A stretch of DNA of 64,000 nt from Amphirosellinia nigrospora. Its lineage: Eukaryota > Ascomycota > Sordariomycetes > Xylariales > Xylariaceae. Numbering within the stretch: the first letter of the stretch is position 1; every line of letters begins with the position of its first letter. Of this stretch, positions 12,966 to 24,914 are shown in pieces. Where the stretch lies: assembly GCA_004123355.1 (NCBI GenBank), contig SCHM01000002.1, positions 6,359,569 to 6,423,568 on the forward strand, given 5' to 3'. A program made the position numbers and the translations under genes. Under the pieces are notes generated by a model. It was not told the origin of the DNA, made no database searches, and saw only the letters and a program-made list of their open reading frames with translations.

Positions 12966-14110
12966 ATGTGGACCAGGAGCTGTAGCACCTCGGGTTTTCC
13001 AGCGGTGGCAGCGATGCAGATGCAGTGGCCGAACACCGGTACCTTTCGAACGTTCGACTATCTGAATTGGCGACGGCTTAAGTTCTACGAGACGAAGCTT
13101 ACCTACCTCGAAAGTCAACTTCACAGACTAGACGTGTTAGAAGAAAGGACGATCGACGGGTCACAGAAGTCTAAGCTTCCATTTAATAAGGAGAGTTTTA
13201 TAGACTGTCGCCTTAGAGGTTCCGATGATGCCTCATACATACCTGAAGCACTGGCAGCGGATGGTCAGATGTCTCAAGATGAGTTCACTGACCTCCGAGA
13301 GAAGCTCTATACCCACATCGAGTGCATCTCACCGAAATATCGTATGACCCGTGGTATCATTAGCAAACCTGTACAATGAGTTAATACTCTGTTCCTAGAC
13401 GAACTTGTTGGCTCGATGCAACGAACAAGCACACTCCCTCGAGTCCCCAGAGAGGCTCATTATCAGCTGTTTACTGCAGCACGAGAGCTTCATGGACTAG
13501 GAGGTGAGGCCATTGAACACTTAAGGGCAGTTGATGACATGGCTTACGTCAGTCTCAATCCTGTCGATTCACGATTTCAGAGTTTCTGGCTTTCCGCCAC
13601 ACCTTGGGTCAGGGTGAGTACTTCGTCTGATACCCTTTCGTACAGTCATCAAACCCTTCATCAACGTATATAATGGGCAGTACCCTTACAAGAACCATTT
13701 CATTCCCCGGCTACATAGTTTTAGGCTTAGGTGAAAACGATCATGTACAAAGGCTAACAAGGTCGGCCGGTCTAGAGAATACTGATATTCCTCTGCCTGA
13801 GGAATGATCCCTACCCGACAACGGCGGTTCTCAGACATACAACGCAGTAGAGGTCAACCTCTTCAAGTTTTCCTACAGCGGCCTAAAAGCTCTATCGACA
13901 ACTCTACTCGGCTCGTCGCTGATCCTAATACCTGTTGGTATTCTGTATCTCGCGGGACTTAACAAACCACTTTCTTTCGCAGTAGTGGTCATCTTCGGGG
14001 TCGTTTTCAACATTGCTTTGATCCTTATCGAGCATCGCATTGGTCACGCGGTCGTGGGTGGTGTTGCATATGTTGCTGTGCTTGTTACATTCCTGGCGAA
14101 TGTCACATAG
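12966..14110 (+). CDS. DUF6594 family membrane protein
   Basis: The start at 12966 is followed by the family N-terminal signature (GFPAVAAMQMQWPN, then FRTFDYLNWRRLKFYETKL), a predicted helical region with LESQLHRLD, and a C-terminus with two or three hydrophobic helices (around 13870-14100) ending FLANVT and stop at 14110. That layout is usual for these fungal membrane proteins, whose biochemical role is unknown. Intron 13341-13398 (GTATGA...TAG) removes an in-frame TGA and keeps the frame. A second intron runs from GTGAGT at about 13613 to an AG near 13731. One in-frame TGA remains at 13805-13807 between PLPEE and SLPDNGG. It may be an error, a missed intron or a real CGA-to-TGA change. The family call is fairly firm and the exact gene model is not. 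Confidence 0.72.
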
Positions 14111-14903
14111 ACTAGACAAGGGCCAAAAGCTTCGTTTCGGGACACCAGGCGCTCTATGATTGCATTCTTCATTCTGGTTCCCCACTTCCTACACCCTTTT
14201 CCTTTGTCTGCATCAAGTACCAGGAGTAGAGGTTTCAATAAACTGCTTAGTATCCTTGCGTTAACATGACGCTAATTTCCATTGTGCGGACTGACTAAAA
14301 ATTGCATTATGATTCGGTAGTAGTATTCGGTCAATGATAAGTGGACATCCGCCAACACAACACCACCTCTTCCGGCTTCCAGTTAACAACTGGTCATATT
14401 GGGCACCAACATTGTACACGTATCTAACCTAACCCACATGTGGATAAAAGGGGCGGCCCGCTTCGACGGTGTGTGGGCGAACCGGAATCTGCAACCGGAG
14501 TGGCTCACACATAGTATGAGACCGTGCAGATATACTGTATCCTTGTGGCTTGGAATGTACAGGGGGTCTCCCAGGCACTTTTTTTGTTAGCACTTTCGGC
14601 GGATTCAGCTTCAAATCATCGCCATGTCATACTGATCATTGCTTCAGCAACTCGGGCTACGCTTTATAGGTTGCTACCTGAAGATCGTCCTATCCACAAT
14701 CATCAATCATCATTGCCAAGGGCTTGAGAACAAGCGACGTCTCGTTTGCTGTGTATGAAACAGTGTAACCATATCACGACAACAACCACGACCACGACGA
14801 CCACTACCACTATTCCCATGCTCCTGACCAAGGGCTTCATTGAGGCACGCTGGATCCGGAGGAGTGTCCGTGTATCCTGACTACAGCCGAGCGATGCTAT
14901 AAT
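14111..14903. other. Spacer with an ACN (poly-Thr) tract
   Basis: No complete gene. At about 14773-14817 there is a run of ACN codons (encoding consecutive Thr) ending IPM. It resembles the Thr tract of the Apple-like gene near 4040-4075, so it may be a fragment of a related secreted-protein gene. It is too short to be sure. Confidence 0.4.
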
Positions 14904-17900
14904 ATGGACTCTACAGATGCAGGAAACCTGTCACATTCGCTTGAGGCGGCAAGGGTAGTGCCGATCGCAGAACTGAGCCCTGATCTCCCGGACCCAGCCG
15001 CCACGGTTGTTGGTGGCGTCGTCACCATCACATGGCCCTACAACAAAGTCAAAGGCACCTTTGCCTTCAGCCTTGCCGAGCCCGACTTCCGCCTCCGCCG
15101 TAACAGGGGCCAGGTCCGGATCGATTTCACTAGCAGAGCTGCTGAGGCTGTAGGAGAATGTGGGCTGGTAGCAATGATGAGGTCCTCTTGAGCCTGGCGG
15201 GCGCCGCCTGGGAGGCAGAAACGACAAATAAACGACGAAGTCTCCCGGGGCAGATCTGGGATGGAAGCTGATCTTTTCAGAAAGATTGTCACTTGAGATC
15301 AAACGAACCGAAACTAACGAAACCGATCTCATCGTCGTGAACGAACAGCCAAATAACCAAGAGACAACTCCGGCTCCGACTCCTACCCAACCACCGCGCC
15401 GTAACGGAGTCGCCATCTCCGCCCGACTCCCCTTCCCTACCCAACTACTCACCCGTGCGAGAGAACGCAGGAAGAGATTCATGATGGTGAATTCGCTTCT
15501 CCGCATTCGTCAAGAGAGCGAGGATGTCGTACGGCTCCTTGTTCGAAGACGGCTTCGATATATTCCAGGAAAATAATGGCAAGGAGACGAGGGACGCAAG
15601 AGAACAATATTTGGTCGGGATAGCAGTGCTTGGCGATACGCGAGCCGGACCCCAAGCCCCGAACCTGCTGCTGCATCGCCTGAGGAAGCAGATGGACAAG
15701 CTAGCTCCCCGGACAGACTAGTCAGTTCTCCGAATAAGGTTCGGATGGCCGATGAGGGGTGCCAAACCATAGAACTTGATCGATCTCCGCCCCCGCCCGT
15801 TGTTGCTCCTTTGGAGACCTACGCAGAGTTGGTGGTGCGGAAGACTTCTCACGGAATGATGCACCCTCGGATGCATATACGGAACCTGTAATTGAACCGG
15901 CACAAGTGTCACCTTTGAATGATCTACCCAGAAATCGGAGCCCAAAATGGGTCGCTCTTGATACTGGCGAAGTTCCAGATTTCGAGGTGGGTGTTCAACC
16001 AAGTTCTAAGCAACAACTAGTCCTCCGCCAAGCAACTTGGTGAGCGACCCTTGGAATGTGGACATATTACCATCTGCCTTGGAACAGCAGCACGAACCGC
16101 CATTCCCTCCATTGAATGTGGATGAGTCTCTCGCATCACCAGGCTTTGGAAATATCGAACCAAATAACCAGCCGATCCCAGTCGACGAATCTGATAGCTT
16201 AAACAAACAACGTTTGGGCAATGCTGAGGGCCAGGGATCCATAAATGTATAATGCTCTCGAGCGAATCAGATCCTCAACGTTCAACTATCCGGCGCTTGG
16301 CCTCGTCGAAGATATACATCCCCAGCCTACCCACGACGAGGCTATAACAAATTACCCCGCGAGCTACCTAGAAGGTAGTCATATGTCTCCACCCAGCCAG
16401 ATGATGGAAGAACAAATAGCCCAAATGCCCGCGGTAGCTGAATCGGGACCGAGTTCTTGGGCTACGATCAATCAACCATCAGATGCTTCCACAATGCCCC
16501 TAACAGACCGCCTTGGAAGTAGAGATGGGACCACACCGGAACAGGCGCTTGTTATCGATGAGAGTGATCCCGAATCCGATTCCAGTCCAAAGCCAATAGC
16601 AGTTGAGGACACTCTAAACGATGGCCGTGCGTACGCACTAGGCATGTATGAAGATGCGGAAGCTGAAGATGAGGTCGATGCGCAATACTCTGATGACGAT
16701 GAGCCCGAGTATGATCCCAATGAAAGGGTGGAGATTACGACACAAGAAATTATGAGCGGCCAGATGATGATGACGATGGTGAATATGAAGAGGACCTCCA
16801 ACCACACCATTAGATCCAGAGTTTGAAGAAAGAGTTGGGATGAAGAAGAACAAGAAGAACTCCTCAATGAAGAGGACGAAGGTGAATATGAGTTGGATGA
16901 AGGCGTTTCCGAACCTGAGCCTGAACCTATAGTACGAGCAAATCCTACAGTGATTGATTTAATTTCATCTTCAGAAGATGAAAGTGAGGATGTCGATGAT
17001 AGAGAGGACGAGGACGATACAACAACAGGAATTCAGGCAATGAGCGCTCGCATCGATGCCAGGACATCGCCCAGTCACCAGAAAAAAAGCTTCGAGGACA
17101 ACGCTCAACAAGTTCACTTGAATGATGACGATTCTGAGATCATTTCCCAAGCTTCCATATCCGACAACTCTTCGGAGGCTGTGTGTAGAGAATCCCGGAT
17201 ACTCGAGTTCTCATCGAGGAGATGAAGGACAGGACGGAGAGGATCCAGAGGATCAAGAAAACGAAGACGATGAAGACGATGAAGACGAGGACAAATATGA
17301 TATCGAGGGAAACAACGGGTGATGGGATTGGGCGAGAAATAGAATCAGAAAACATGAACGAGAGGAAGCGAGCTTGCTTGAACCGCTGGAACAGCAAGCA
17401 GAGCAGCATCCAGAAGAGCAGCATGCAGAAGAGCAGCATCTGAATGAGCAGTATCTGGAAGAGCAGCATGCAGAAGAGCAGCATCCCGAACTAGAAAATC
17501 ATTTGGGACGCGACACTGAGCTTCAGGGCGATATGGTGCTTGGAGGCACGGATGCTGATGAAGATGAATTATCTCGCCAAGCCGAAATTCAGACAGAGAT
17601 CTTTGGAAGTCCTGTGATTGAAACATAAGAGAGAGTTCAGAAGAGCGTCTAGCCATCGTACCTTCTCGGCAGCTGACGGGCTCGAAATTCTCAGTCGCGC
17701 AGTTGAAGAGGAGTCAAGTGCTCGCAGCCACGGGCTGTTTGCCGAATCCGCTATGGAGAAGGTTGTAACGCAAACCATTTCCGACGAGCAGTCCTCCACC
17801 GAAGCATCGGAGGAAGATGTTGTCGAAATGCAAAAACTTTTGGACAATCAGCTTAATACTGCTCTTGAAGCGGTACTAGAAATGTTCTCTGAGCAAGAAA

Positions 17901-19775
17901 ATGGAGAAGAACAAATCAATGAAGTCGATCCAATAGCGCAACTGAAACGTGTTGCTGAACATCCACCAGACATTAGAGCCAGAGGACCTACAGCTGCTGC
18001 ACCATCGTCGCCTTCCCTAACTCACTCATTCCCGTCGCAATTGAAGGAGAATGATTTTACATTTACAGACGCGGTATCTACTCCAGCAGCCCAAATAGCT
18101 ACAACTCAGCTTCCAACGCCTCTCGATACACAAGTTACAGACACTACTTTGAATACCTCTACAGATTCATATGAGAATGCAGACTCATTTGGCTATACAC
18201 AACCATTGAACAACCAGATGCTAAAAGCACAGAGGACCTAGTTGTCGAGGAGCCAGTTGCTCATCCCGTCCCGCAAGACATCAATACGAGTGAAGACGAC
18301 ATTGAGCAAGGACACAAATAATACTTTAGTTGTGGAGATTGAAGCGTGGAAACCTACAGACACAACACTTACCACTTCATCACCGGCACCCAGCTTTCAG
18401 AGCCAAGTTGACGACGGAGAATCGATCTGGTCTGAGAGCGATGAACAAACACAAATCGACAGTCAACTTATCCAGGGATTCTCTCCTGATCATGATTCTG
18501 ATCAATCAGATTCAAGCGAGTCATTCGCGCCGCATATAGGTATCGATGAAGAACTTCAAGCTAGCATTCTGGAAGACTCTCTACCTGAAGAACACGATAT
18601 CGATGAAGAACCCCAAGCTAGCATTCCGGAAGACTCTCTACCTGAAGAATACGACATCGATGAAGAACTTCAAGCTAGCATTCTGGAAGACTCTCTACTT
18701 GAAGAACACGACATTGATGAAGAACCCCAAGCTAGCATTCCGGAAGACTCTCTACCTGAAGCATACGACATCGATGAAGAACTTCAAGCTAGCATTCTAG
18801 AAGAGTCTCTACTTGAAGGATACGACAGCGATGACGTCTCTAATGGACATGATGGGCCAAGCCAATTTGACACCAACGAGTCTTCCTTCGAGCCAGAAGG
18901 TACAGATCTAGTGGAAATCGCGCCATCGTTGCATGACAATACTCCAGCAAAGCAACTTGACGAGGACATATCTGCGCAACTGAAGCGAAATTTCATTGTG
19001 AATGGTAGCAGCTCTGGCGAGGACTCGGATATCTCGACAGTCAATGATCCCAGTGTGCGCCTAGCTCGGGCGGCAAATGCTTCCAAGGGAGTGAAGAGGA
19101 AACGTGCCTCATCTGGCCACCTATTTCGCCGGCGCAGAAGAACATTGGACATTCGTCGTAGCCCAACCCCCGAGACTGATAATTCGAGCCTACAACTTGC
19201 AAGAGCTTCTCTCTCCAGTCAAACGCCAAATCCGAGAAGAAAGTCCTTCTATGACAGCCGCCAAATTGCAGTTGGCCCGTCATCTCCGCGACGTGCTTCC
19301 CGACTTTTGCTCACTTGAAGGCCTGCGTCAACACGTCACCAAGTCACTCGATGTAATTGCAGTTGCAGCAATGCGACCCCAATCCCACGACGGGCTAAAG
19401 GTGGCCCGAGAATACATGATGTCGTTTACGATCACCGATTACTCCATCCATATGGCGTCGCCGAAGCGCTGTTTTATCGCCCACACAAAGAGTCACTTCC
19501 AGTGATCAAGTTTGGCGACGTCGTTCTTTTCCGTAATTTCACATGTATCCCTAGCTGGCAAAGGTTTTGGGCTACGGAGCAACGAAGGGTCCAGCTGGGC
19601 GGTTTTCGACTACCAAGACGAGCCGGCGCAGATCAGAGGGCCACCCGTCGAATACATTCAAAGAGAGATTGCATACGTCAATTACCTTCGAGAATGGTTC
19701 AACCTGCTCTTCAAAGCAAGGTTGACGCTAGACCGCGTTAACCAGGAATTCATCAGAGCGGGCAAGCCCAAATAG
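14904..19775 (+). CDS. Telomeric single-strand DNA-binding POT1/Cdc13-type protein, heavily frame-broken
   Basis: The N-terminal exon (IAELSPDLP, VTITWPYNKVKGTFAFSLAE, DFRLRRNRGQVRIDF) and the C-terminal block (SLEGLRQHVTKSLDVIAVAA, YMMSFTITD, FYRPHKESLPVIKFGDVVL, GFGLRSNEGSSWAVFD, QIRGPPVEY, YVNYLREWFNLL) match the large fungal proteins annotated with the POT1/Cdc13 telomeric ssDNA-binding (OB-fold) domain. The C-terminal OB fold is expected to bind telomeric single strand in the nucleus. Between them lies over 1,000 codons of low-complexity acidic sequence, including an EEQH-type run near 17395-17490 and five 19-residue repeats at 18542-18826. Coding potential hops between frames at a dozen or more places, for example at GG 15167-15168 and the G run 15247-15250 (single-base contraction), near 15820, 16245, 17220, 18240, 19300-19310, 19455 and 19555. 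Stop at 19775. It is either the genuine gene with many consensus errors or a decayed copy. The family is clear and the intactness is not. Confidence 0.78.
17395..17490 (+). repeat. Glu/Gln/His-rich short tandem repeat inside the POT1/Cdc13-like gene
   Basis: GAGCAGCA-type units encode repeated EEQH/EEQL blocks. It is a low-complexity coding repeat within the disordered acidic middle, and a frame change occurs just upstream. Confidence 0.7.
18542..18826 (+). repeat. 57-bp coding minisatellite, five copies
   Basis: Five consecutive units start at 18542, 18599, 18656, 18713 and 18770. Each encodes 19 residues of the form IDEELQASILEDSLPEEHD. Odd units carry ELQASIL and even units mostly EPQASIP, so the higher-order unit is a dimer of 114 bp. 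The length is a multiple of three, so copy number can vary without breaking the frame. Confidence 0.92.
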
Positions 19776-22450
19776 GAAGGGACGAGTTTTAGCGCGATGA
19801 ATACTAAAAATGGGTTAGAATCGGCTTGTGATTCCTGTAGAGTTGTGTAGATAGTCGTGTTGTCAAGGTGTATAGTGGTATGATGATAATGAGAAATACG
19901 ACGCCCTCGCAGGCCACATAACAAAACCTTAGCTACCAATTAGCGATAGATAAACTCTTAATTCATACCTAATTACAATACCTTCATAATTCGCAATCGA
20001 AGCAACTGATATGCGCTAGCACTTTATTAGATACGGCGAGACCTTAGCAACCTCCCAAAACATACTATAGTCATCGCCATTTCACCCCTCCTAAGAGCGT
20101 GGTGTCCAAATAAACTGTTGCTACACGGGTTAAAACACATAGTTAGGTCGTACACCGGCAAGGTTTCCCATGTTATATGCACAGCCAGTTGACTACATGA
20201 GTACAACTACCTAAACCTTTGACAGGATCGTAGCACCTAGGTCAGAGCGACGCTTACTGACCGGAATTCTATTTCTGCTGTGCTCCAAGTTTCTTATGCG
20301 CAATGCGCCGCATCGCGATAAGTTACCCGGCATTCTAGTCATGGTATACGCTAATATATAATAAACAACAATCGGACATTGTCCGGATGGAAACCTCCTA
20401 TGCAGGTAATTCTCTACACTCCATGGCTACGTGTAATTCCGATAGTATCAATCATAATATTGCGATCTTTTATAATGTAGCTAAACGTAACTTCAAGTGC
20501 TCCACATGGATTGAAGTGCCCCGGCGTAAGATCCGAGCCATATGACTGATACGTTGAACTTGACGTGTGGGACCGATCTGCCTGAAGAAGCGTGTATATG
20601 CACGCTGCAGCCTGCATCTCCACATCAGGATGTTCTGTAAGGCCGTAACGAGGCGTGGGGGCTTCTGATTCGAAATAATGTCCTATACATAAGGAATCAA
20701 ACGACGGAGAATGACACAATGTCCGGCTCCGTAGGAGTTGGGAGATAGCCCTCCGCCTTCAACAGCCGCCATTGGGTACCCATGTGTGCGTTGCCGCAAC
20801 CGATGCTTACATGTAGATAGCCTACCGCAACTAAGACCCAACTACTGACATAAGGTTTCAACTATGTCTTGTGTATTACTAGATCCAGTTCAACTTATCT
20901 TGTGATCCTGACGTAGGTCGTGTAGTTAAGATTTACGAGAAGTCATACAGGCGAGACCCAATCAGTCATGTCGATGGAGCATCATCTAGCGCCGGGGAAT
21001 AATAGCTTCGAGACGCGATTTGGATGAGATGCACGTATCCAAATCTATATGTTATCATTGACAACCTAATTCGTACCTGCAGGATATTGCTTGCGATCGT
21101 AAGGGCCCCGAGTAGATCTCTAGATTGTATCAAAAATAAGGCATCCCAGGGTGCATAAATTAGGCAGACTGGAAGAAGCCGTAACCTCATCTATCCCCGC
21201 CAAATACAATGCCCGACGCTGATGCGGGGAAGCCTCAAGGTTCCATTAGCTTATTAATGTTGAGATTGATACAAGGACAGTAAGTACTTACAGGTGGCCA
21301 ATTACAGTGGATAGAATGGCAGAGTCAAAGCCGCAAGTAAGGCTGCCTGCCGTCAGACATAGTAATGACATCATGAGTCAGTTTCTGCCTGCTCCGTTGG
21401 CAAAGGAAAAAATTGGAGCGATTTGTCTACGACGATGGTATCGGAATTGGACGAAAACGGAAGTCAAAGGTATGAAACGAGGATGGAGTGACTGGCATCG
21501 TTGAGGCTCATACGGAGCTTTGTCTCCGCCTGACTTGGTGCTCATTACGTCATTGACCATCGGCCATTGGCCATCGGATTGTCAAAAGGGTGTGGCTAGT
21601 GCGCAACGAAAATGAGATGCAGTACGCATGCAGCTTTTCGGTAGGCAAGATCGACAAATTCAATCAGGATCGAGCTTTTGACCGTTTTGCCAGCACGCGA
21701 ATAAGCTCCGGCTGTTCTAGGCCCTTGTGGCTTGTACTTAGCTGCCTGGCAGCTCACAAAGTCTCTTGCAAAGTGAGAAAGTCATGTCGTCATAGCGGAG
21801 ATGGACGACCAATCAAGTCTTTCAATTCAACTAGGTAGTCATGTACACCCCACGTTACATCTAATTGGTGCTTTCAATGTTGTTAGCAAAACATCATACC
21901 GGGAATCTGCCGGGAGACGTCCTCACGATAACCATCCTGATAGTGGCGACTTTGGCACCATTATACTTAACTGGATTAAGGAATTAATAGAGCAAATCCA
22001 ACAGGCATTCTATGCAAATCATCTCCATGAACAGAATTGGATTTGGGAAGCATGGTAAAGGGATAAATCCCATCCTAGTTGTTGGGTCTCGCCTTGCTCT
22101 CTAACACAAGGTAGGTAGGTGCATAGTCAATGACGTCAAGTAATCAGAGACATTACATTTTAGCCAGCAAAGAAGCCGGGTAGGTACCTTTTGTTTTCTT
22201 AGTACCGTACCTACCTAGTATGGTACATAGATCCTTCCCCGCGTACTGTACAGTATGTTGGACAAAGACGTACCAAGCAAACAGCGTCATGACGTATTGC
22301 CCCTCGTTCACATGATAGCTGCTGTCAAACTGCCTTACGATATGTAGGTTAGGGCGGTGATGTATGCACTTACCTCAGCTGCTGCTACGCAAGTGCCCTT
22401 GTTTAGGTAACTAGGAAGGCGCCATATTCCTCAAGTCATTGACTGGTCAT
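19776..22450. other. 2.7-kb intergenic region, no gene
   Basis: Only short ORFs without motifs. Several GTAGGTAGGT/ACCTACCTA motifs in both orientations occur at about 22110-22230, a motif class often seen in Sordariomycete intergenic DNA. The far right presumably holds the upstream control region of the grg-1-like gene. Confidence 0.5.
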
Positions 22451-22590
22451 TTTGTTTATATAAACCCTCTCTCCCTCCATCCTTAACCGGCTTCTCTCCT
22501 AATCATCATCACCAAGCAATTCAGATCTCAACACAACCACACTCACAACAACTCACAACCAAATCACCTACAAACCCAACCAACATCAAA
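22451..22590 (+). promoter_or_regulatory. Core promoter and 5'UTR of grg-1-like gene
   Basis: A TATA-like element (TTTATATAAACC) at about 22455-22466 is followed by a CT-rich stretch (CTCTCTCCCTCCATCC) and then a long CA-rich leader with few G up to the ATG at 22591. This TATA, CT-box and CA-rich leader layout is typical of strongly expressed filamentous-fungal genes. The transcription start is inferred to lie near the CT block. Confidence 0.6.
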
Positions 22591-22924
22591 ATGGATAACC
22601 TTAAGAACGCTGCCACCTACGTCACCGACTCCGTCAAGAGTACGATTTCTTACGCCTTCCAGTTTCATCAGCACATCAGCTAACATACTTGCTAGGCGCT
22701 ACCAACACTGGTTCCAAGGAGGCCAACAAGCAGGTCGCCAAGGACAGCGATGCTTCCATTGGCACTCGGTGAGTTCTCCTCCACAATGGCTCCTAGGTCC
22801 AACATTAATCACATACTAATCATTTAACAGCGCCTCTGCCGCTAAGGACGCCGTCGGCGACAAGTTCAACGAGCAGAAGAATGACAAGTCTGCCGAGGTT
22901 CACAAGGAGGCTGCCAAGCACTAA
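22591..22924 (+). CDS. grg-1: Glucose-repressible / clock-controlled small stress protein (GRG-1/CCG-1 family)
   Basis: Three exons, 22591-22639, 22696-22768 and 22831-22924, joined by clean GT-AG introns give 216 nt, or 71 residues plus stop. The product begins MDNLKNAATYVTDSVKSA, has the family core KEANKQVAKDSDASIGTRAS and ends KSAEVHKEAAKH. It is small, hydrophilic, Lys/Ala-rich and probably largely unstructured. Neurospora homologues are induced by glucose starvation, stress and the clock. Their molecular function is unclear. This is one of the few recognised genes here without a frame break. The symbol is given by homology to the Neurospora gene. Confidence 0.93.
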
Positions 22925-23655
22925 ACAACTCCAATTCGAACCCTTTCGGTCACCTACCGAGTGTACGATTTAATGGATCATGAACAAATACATCGGACAG
23001 GCATTTCTTTTGGTTTCGGAATGGCATGGATTATGGTGGATGGGCCCCCTCGGGGAATCCTCGCGACACGCTCCATATACCCCTATGATAGCTTAGAATA
23101 AAGCTGCTTGTTCATTACAACACTCAAACGTCTTATCCAAGTGACACGTCTGTTTTCGATTTGGTATGATGAAGCAAACCATCGTGAAATAGCTACTAAC
23201 ATGGCAGATTCTTGCCAAAGATTCTTGCCAACCATTGGTGTGTTATGTGACTTCTAACTACGGTTTCACTCAATTCCAGCTACAAACTACGAATCACCTC
23301 CGCTTCTTGATCCAAGTGGCTAGAGATTGAACATAGCTTGCGATTCAATGTGTAGCGCAAGTTATTTGATGTTATAGCATAAAGCTATTTGTCCTCCAGA
23401 ATTCATCAACGATGCGGAACTTGGCTACTGCTAATATTACCTATTTAGGAAGGTTCTCTAGCTTAGTGGACATGCACAGACCACCACATCATTTTACTTA
23501 GGATTTGTTTCAGGGGATCTTAAATCTCACCCTCGAGTTTCGCATCGCCAATTCACATTTACGGCTTGGTGGTTCCCTTCACTTTTGGGATATAATATTC
23601 GCTGCGACGCCATCGCACGACTGCGCACTTAATTCGAGTCTTTCCCTCTGCTACC
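22925..23655. other. Intergenic between grg-1 and the EBP-like gene
   Basis: 3'UTR of the grg-1-like gene followed by the promoter of the next gene, with a TATA-like GGGATATAATATT at about 23588-23600. No ORF of note. Confidence 0.5.
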
Positions 23656-24599
23656 ATGGATCAGCTTAAAGAAATCTTGCCCGCCGATCTCTTTGATCCG
23701 GTGACGCTCTGGTCGCTTGGCTCAACCGTCGCGATCCTGGTTGTCGCATATGGCCTATCACTATGGACGCTCGACAGCACCATTTCGAAAGCCCGCCGCT
23801 TTCTTTTCATCTGGCATGCCTTCGATGCCCTGATTCACTTTTGTCTCGAGGGTAGTTTCCTGTACCACTGCTTCTTCTCCTGGATGCCCCTCTCGAGCGT
23901 CTCGAACCCGTCCGCGCTCGCGCCAACCGCCTACAACTTTCTTGGACACACCAACCGTGCTTATGGCCCCCAGGCGGGCGGGGATGCTCCTATGGCTCAG
24001 CTATGGATGATCTATGGAAAGGCCGACCGTCGCTGGGCTGGCGCAGACTTGGTATGCACAATGGCGCTCTGCTTACTATCACCTTCTACCCCTCAATTCG
24101 CTCCACCGAAACAGCCGAGTCCGATCCTGACATGCGCGCGCGCGCCATATAACTGTTTGAGTAGGGCTTTGCTGACATAAGATTGTCTCCAATAGGCTGT
24201 AATTAGTCTCGAGCTACTGACCGTCTTCATCGCCGGCCCGCTGGCGGCCTACGTCTCGTACGGTATCGCGAAGAAGAAGGAGAGTGTCAACGTGCTCATG
24301 GTTGTTATTGCCACCATGGAAATGTACGGCGGCTGGATCACATTCTGCCCGAGTGGTTGGTCATGAACTATAACCTCGACCTGAGCACCTTCATGTACAA
24401 ATGGGTCTACCTGGTTTTGTAAGGCCCTTCTATCTCTCTCACAAATCAGCTCGGGATGACAATAACTGACTCCGAGTGTTGCAGCTTCAACGTCCTCTGG
24501 GTGTTCATCCCTCTATATGCGTGCTACGTCGCCGTCTCCGACATGAACGATGCCTATGCCGTCAGGGCCAAGGTCAATGCCACGAAGAAGCTGAAGTAA
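23656..24599 (+). CDS. Emopamil-binding protein (EBP/EXPERA) family membrane protein
   Basis: The start MDQLKEILPADLFDP is followed by four or more hydrophobic helices and the EBP signatures: HAFDALIHFCLEG (His61 and Glu65 in the HxxxE pattern of the catalytic site), WMIYGKADRRW, then SLELLTVFIAGPLAAYV and MEMYGGWITF. Family members with activity are sterol delta8-delta7 isomerases of the ER membrane. Fungi normally use the unrelated ERG2 for that step, so the substrate here is open, and some fungal EXPERA proteins act in terpenoid biosynthesis. Introns are 24052-24195 and 24419-24484. One frame slip at 24350-24351 (CCCGAG, read as loss of one G) lies inside the otherwise perfect motif around FCPEWLV. 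The C-terminus ends KLK before the stop at 24597. The gene converges with the minus-strand glutamine synthetase. Confidence 0.87.
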
Positions 24600-24914
24600 A
24601 CCACGTTCGATTATTGATGATGGGATGCATTGGCGATAATGTTCGATATTAAGACCAGATCCTCATTTTAATTAGTAGGCGCTTCTATTAGACAGTTGTT
24701 AAGCCCTCTTTGGATATATACATACATAGTGCCCAACATTGCACTGCTTGCCACGGGCGGCAATCACATATTTAATTGGTTATCACTAGTAGTTTCTGAT
24801 GTCTATTCAAGTCTTAGCCTTGATGGCAAGAATGTTGACATGGAATTATGCTCCTGATTAATATCTTAGCTACAAACACATGTTGCAGTCTTACTTGGAA
24901 GCAACCGACCATAT
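24600..24914. other. Convergent 3' intergenic region
   Basis: AT-rich spacer of about 315 bp between the stop codons of the EBP-like gene and the glutamine synthetase. It presumably holds both 3'UTRs. No further feature seen. Confidence 0.6.

Noticed and set aside
13377-13379. In-frame TGA as proof of RIP in the DUF6594 gene
   Set aside because: A GT-AG intron at 13341-13398 removes it and keeps the frame, so it is not evidence of mutation.
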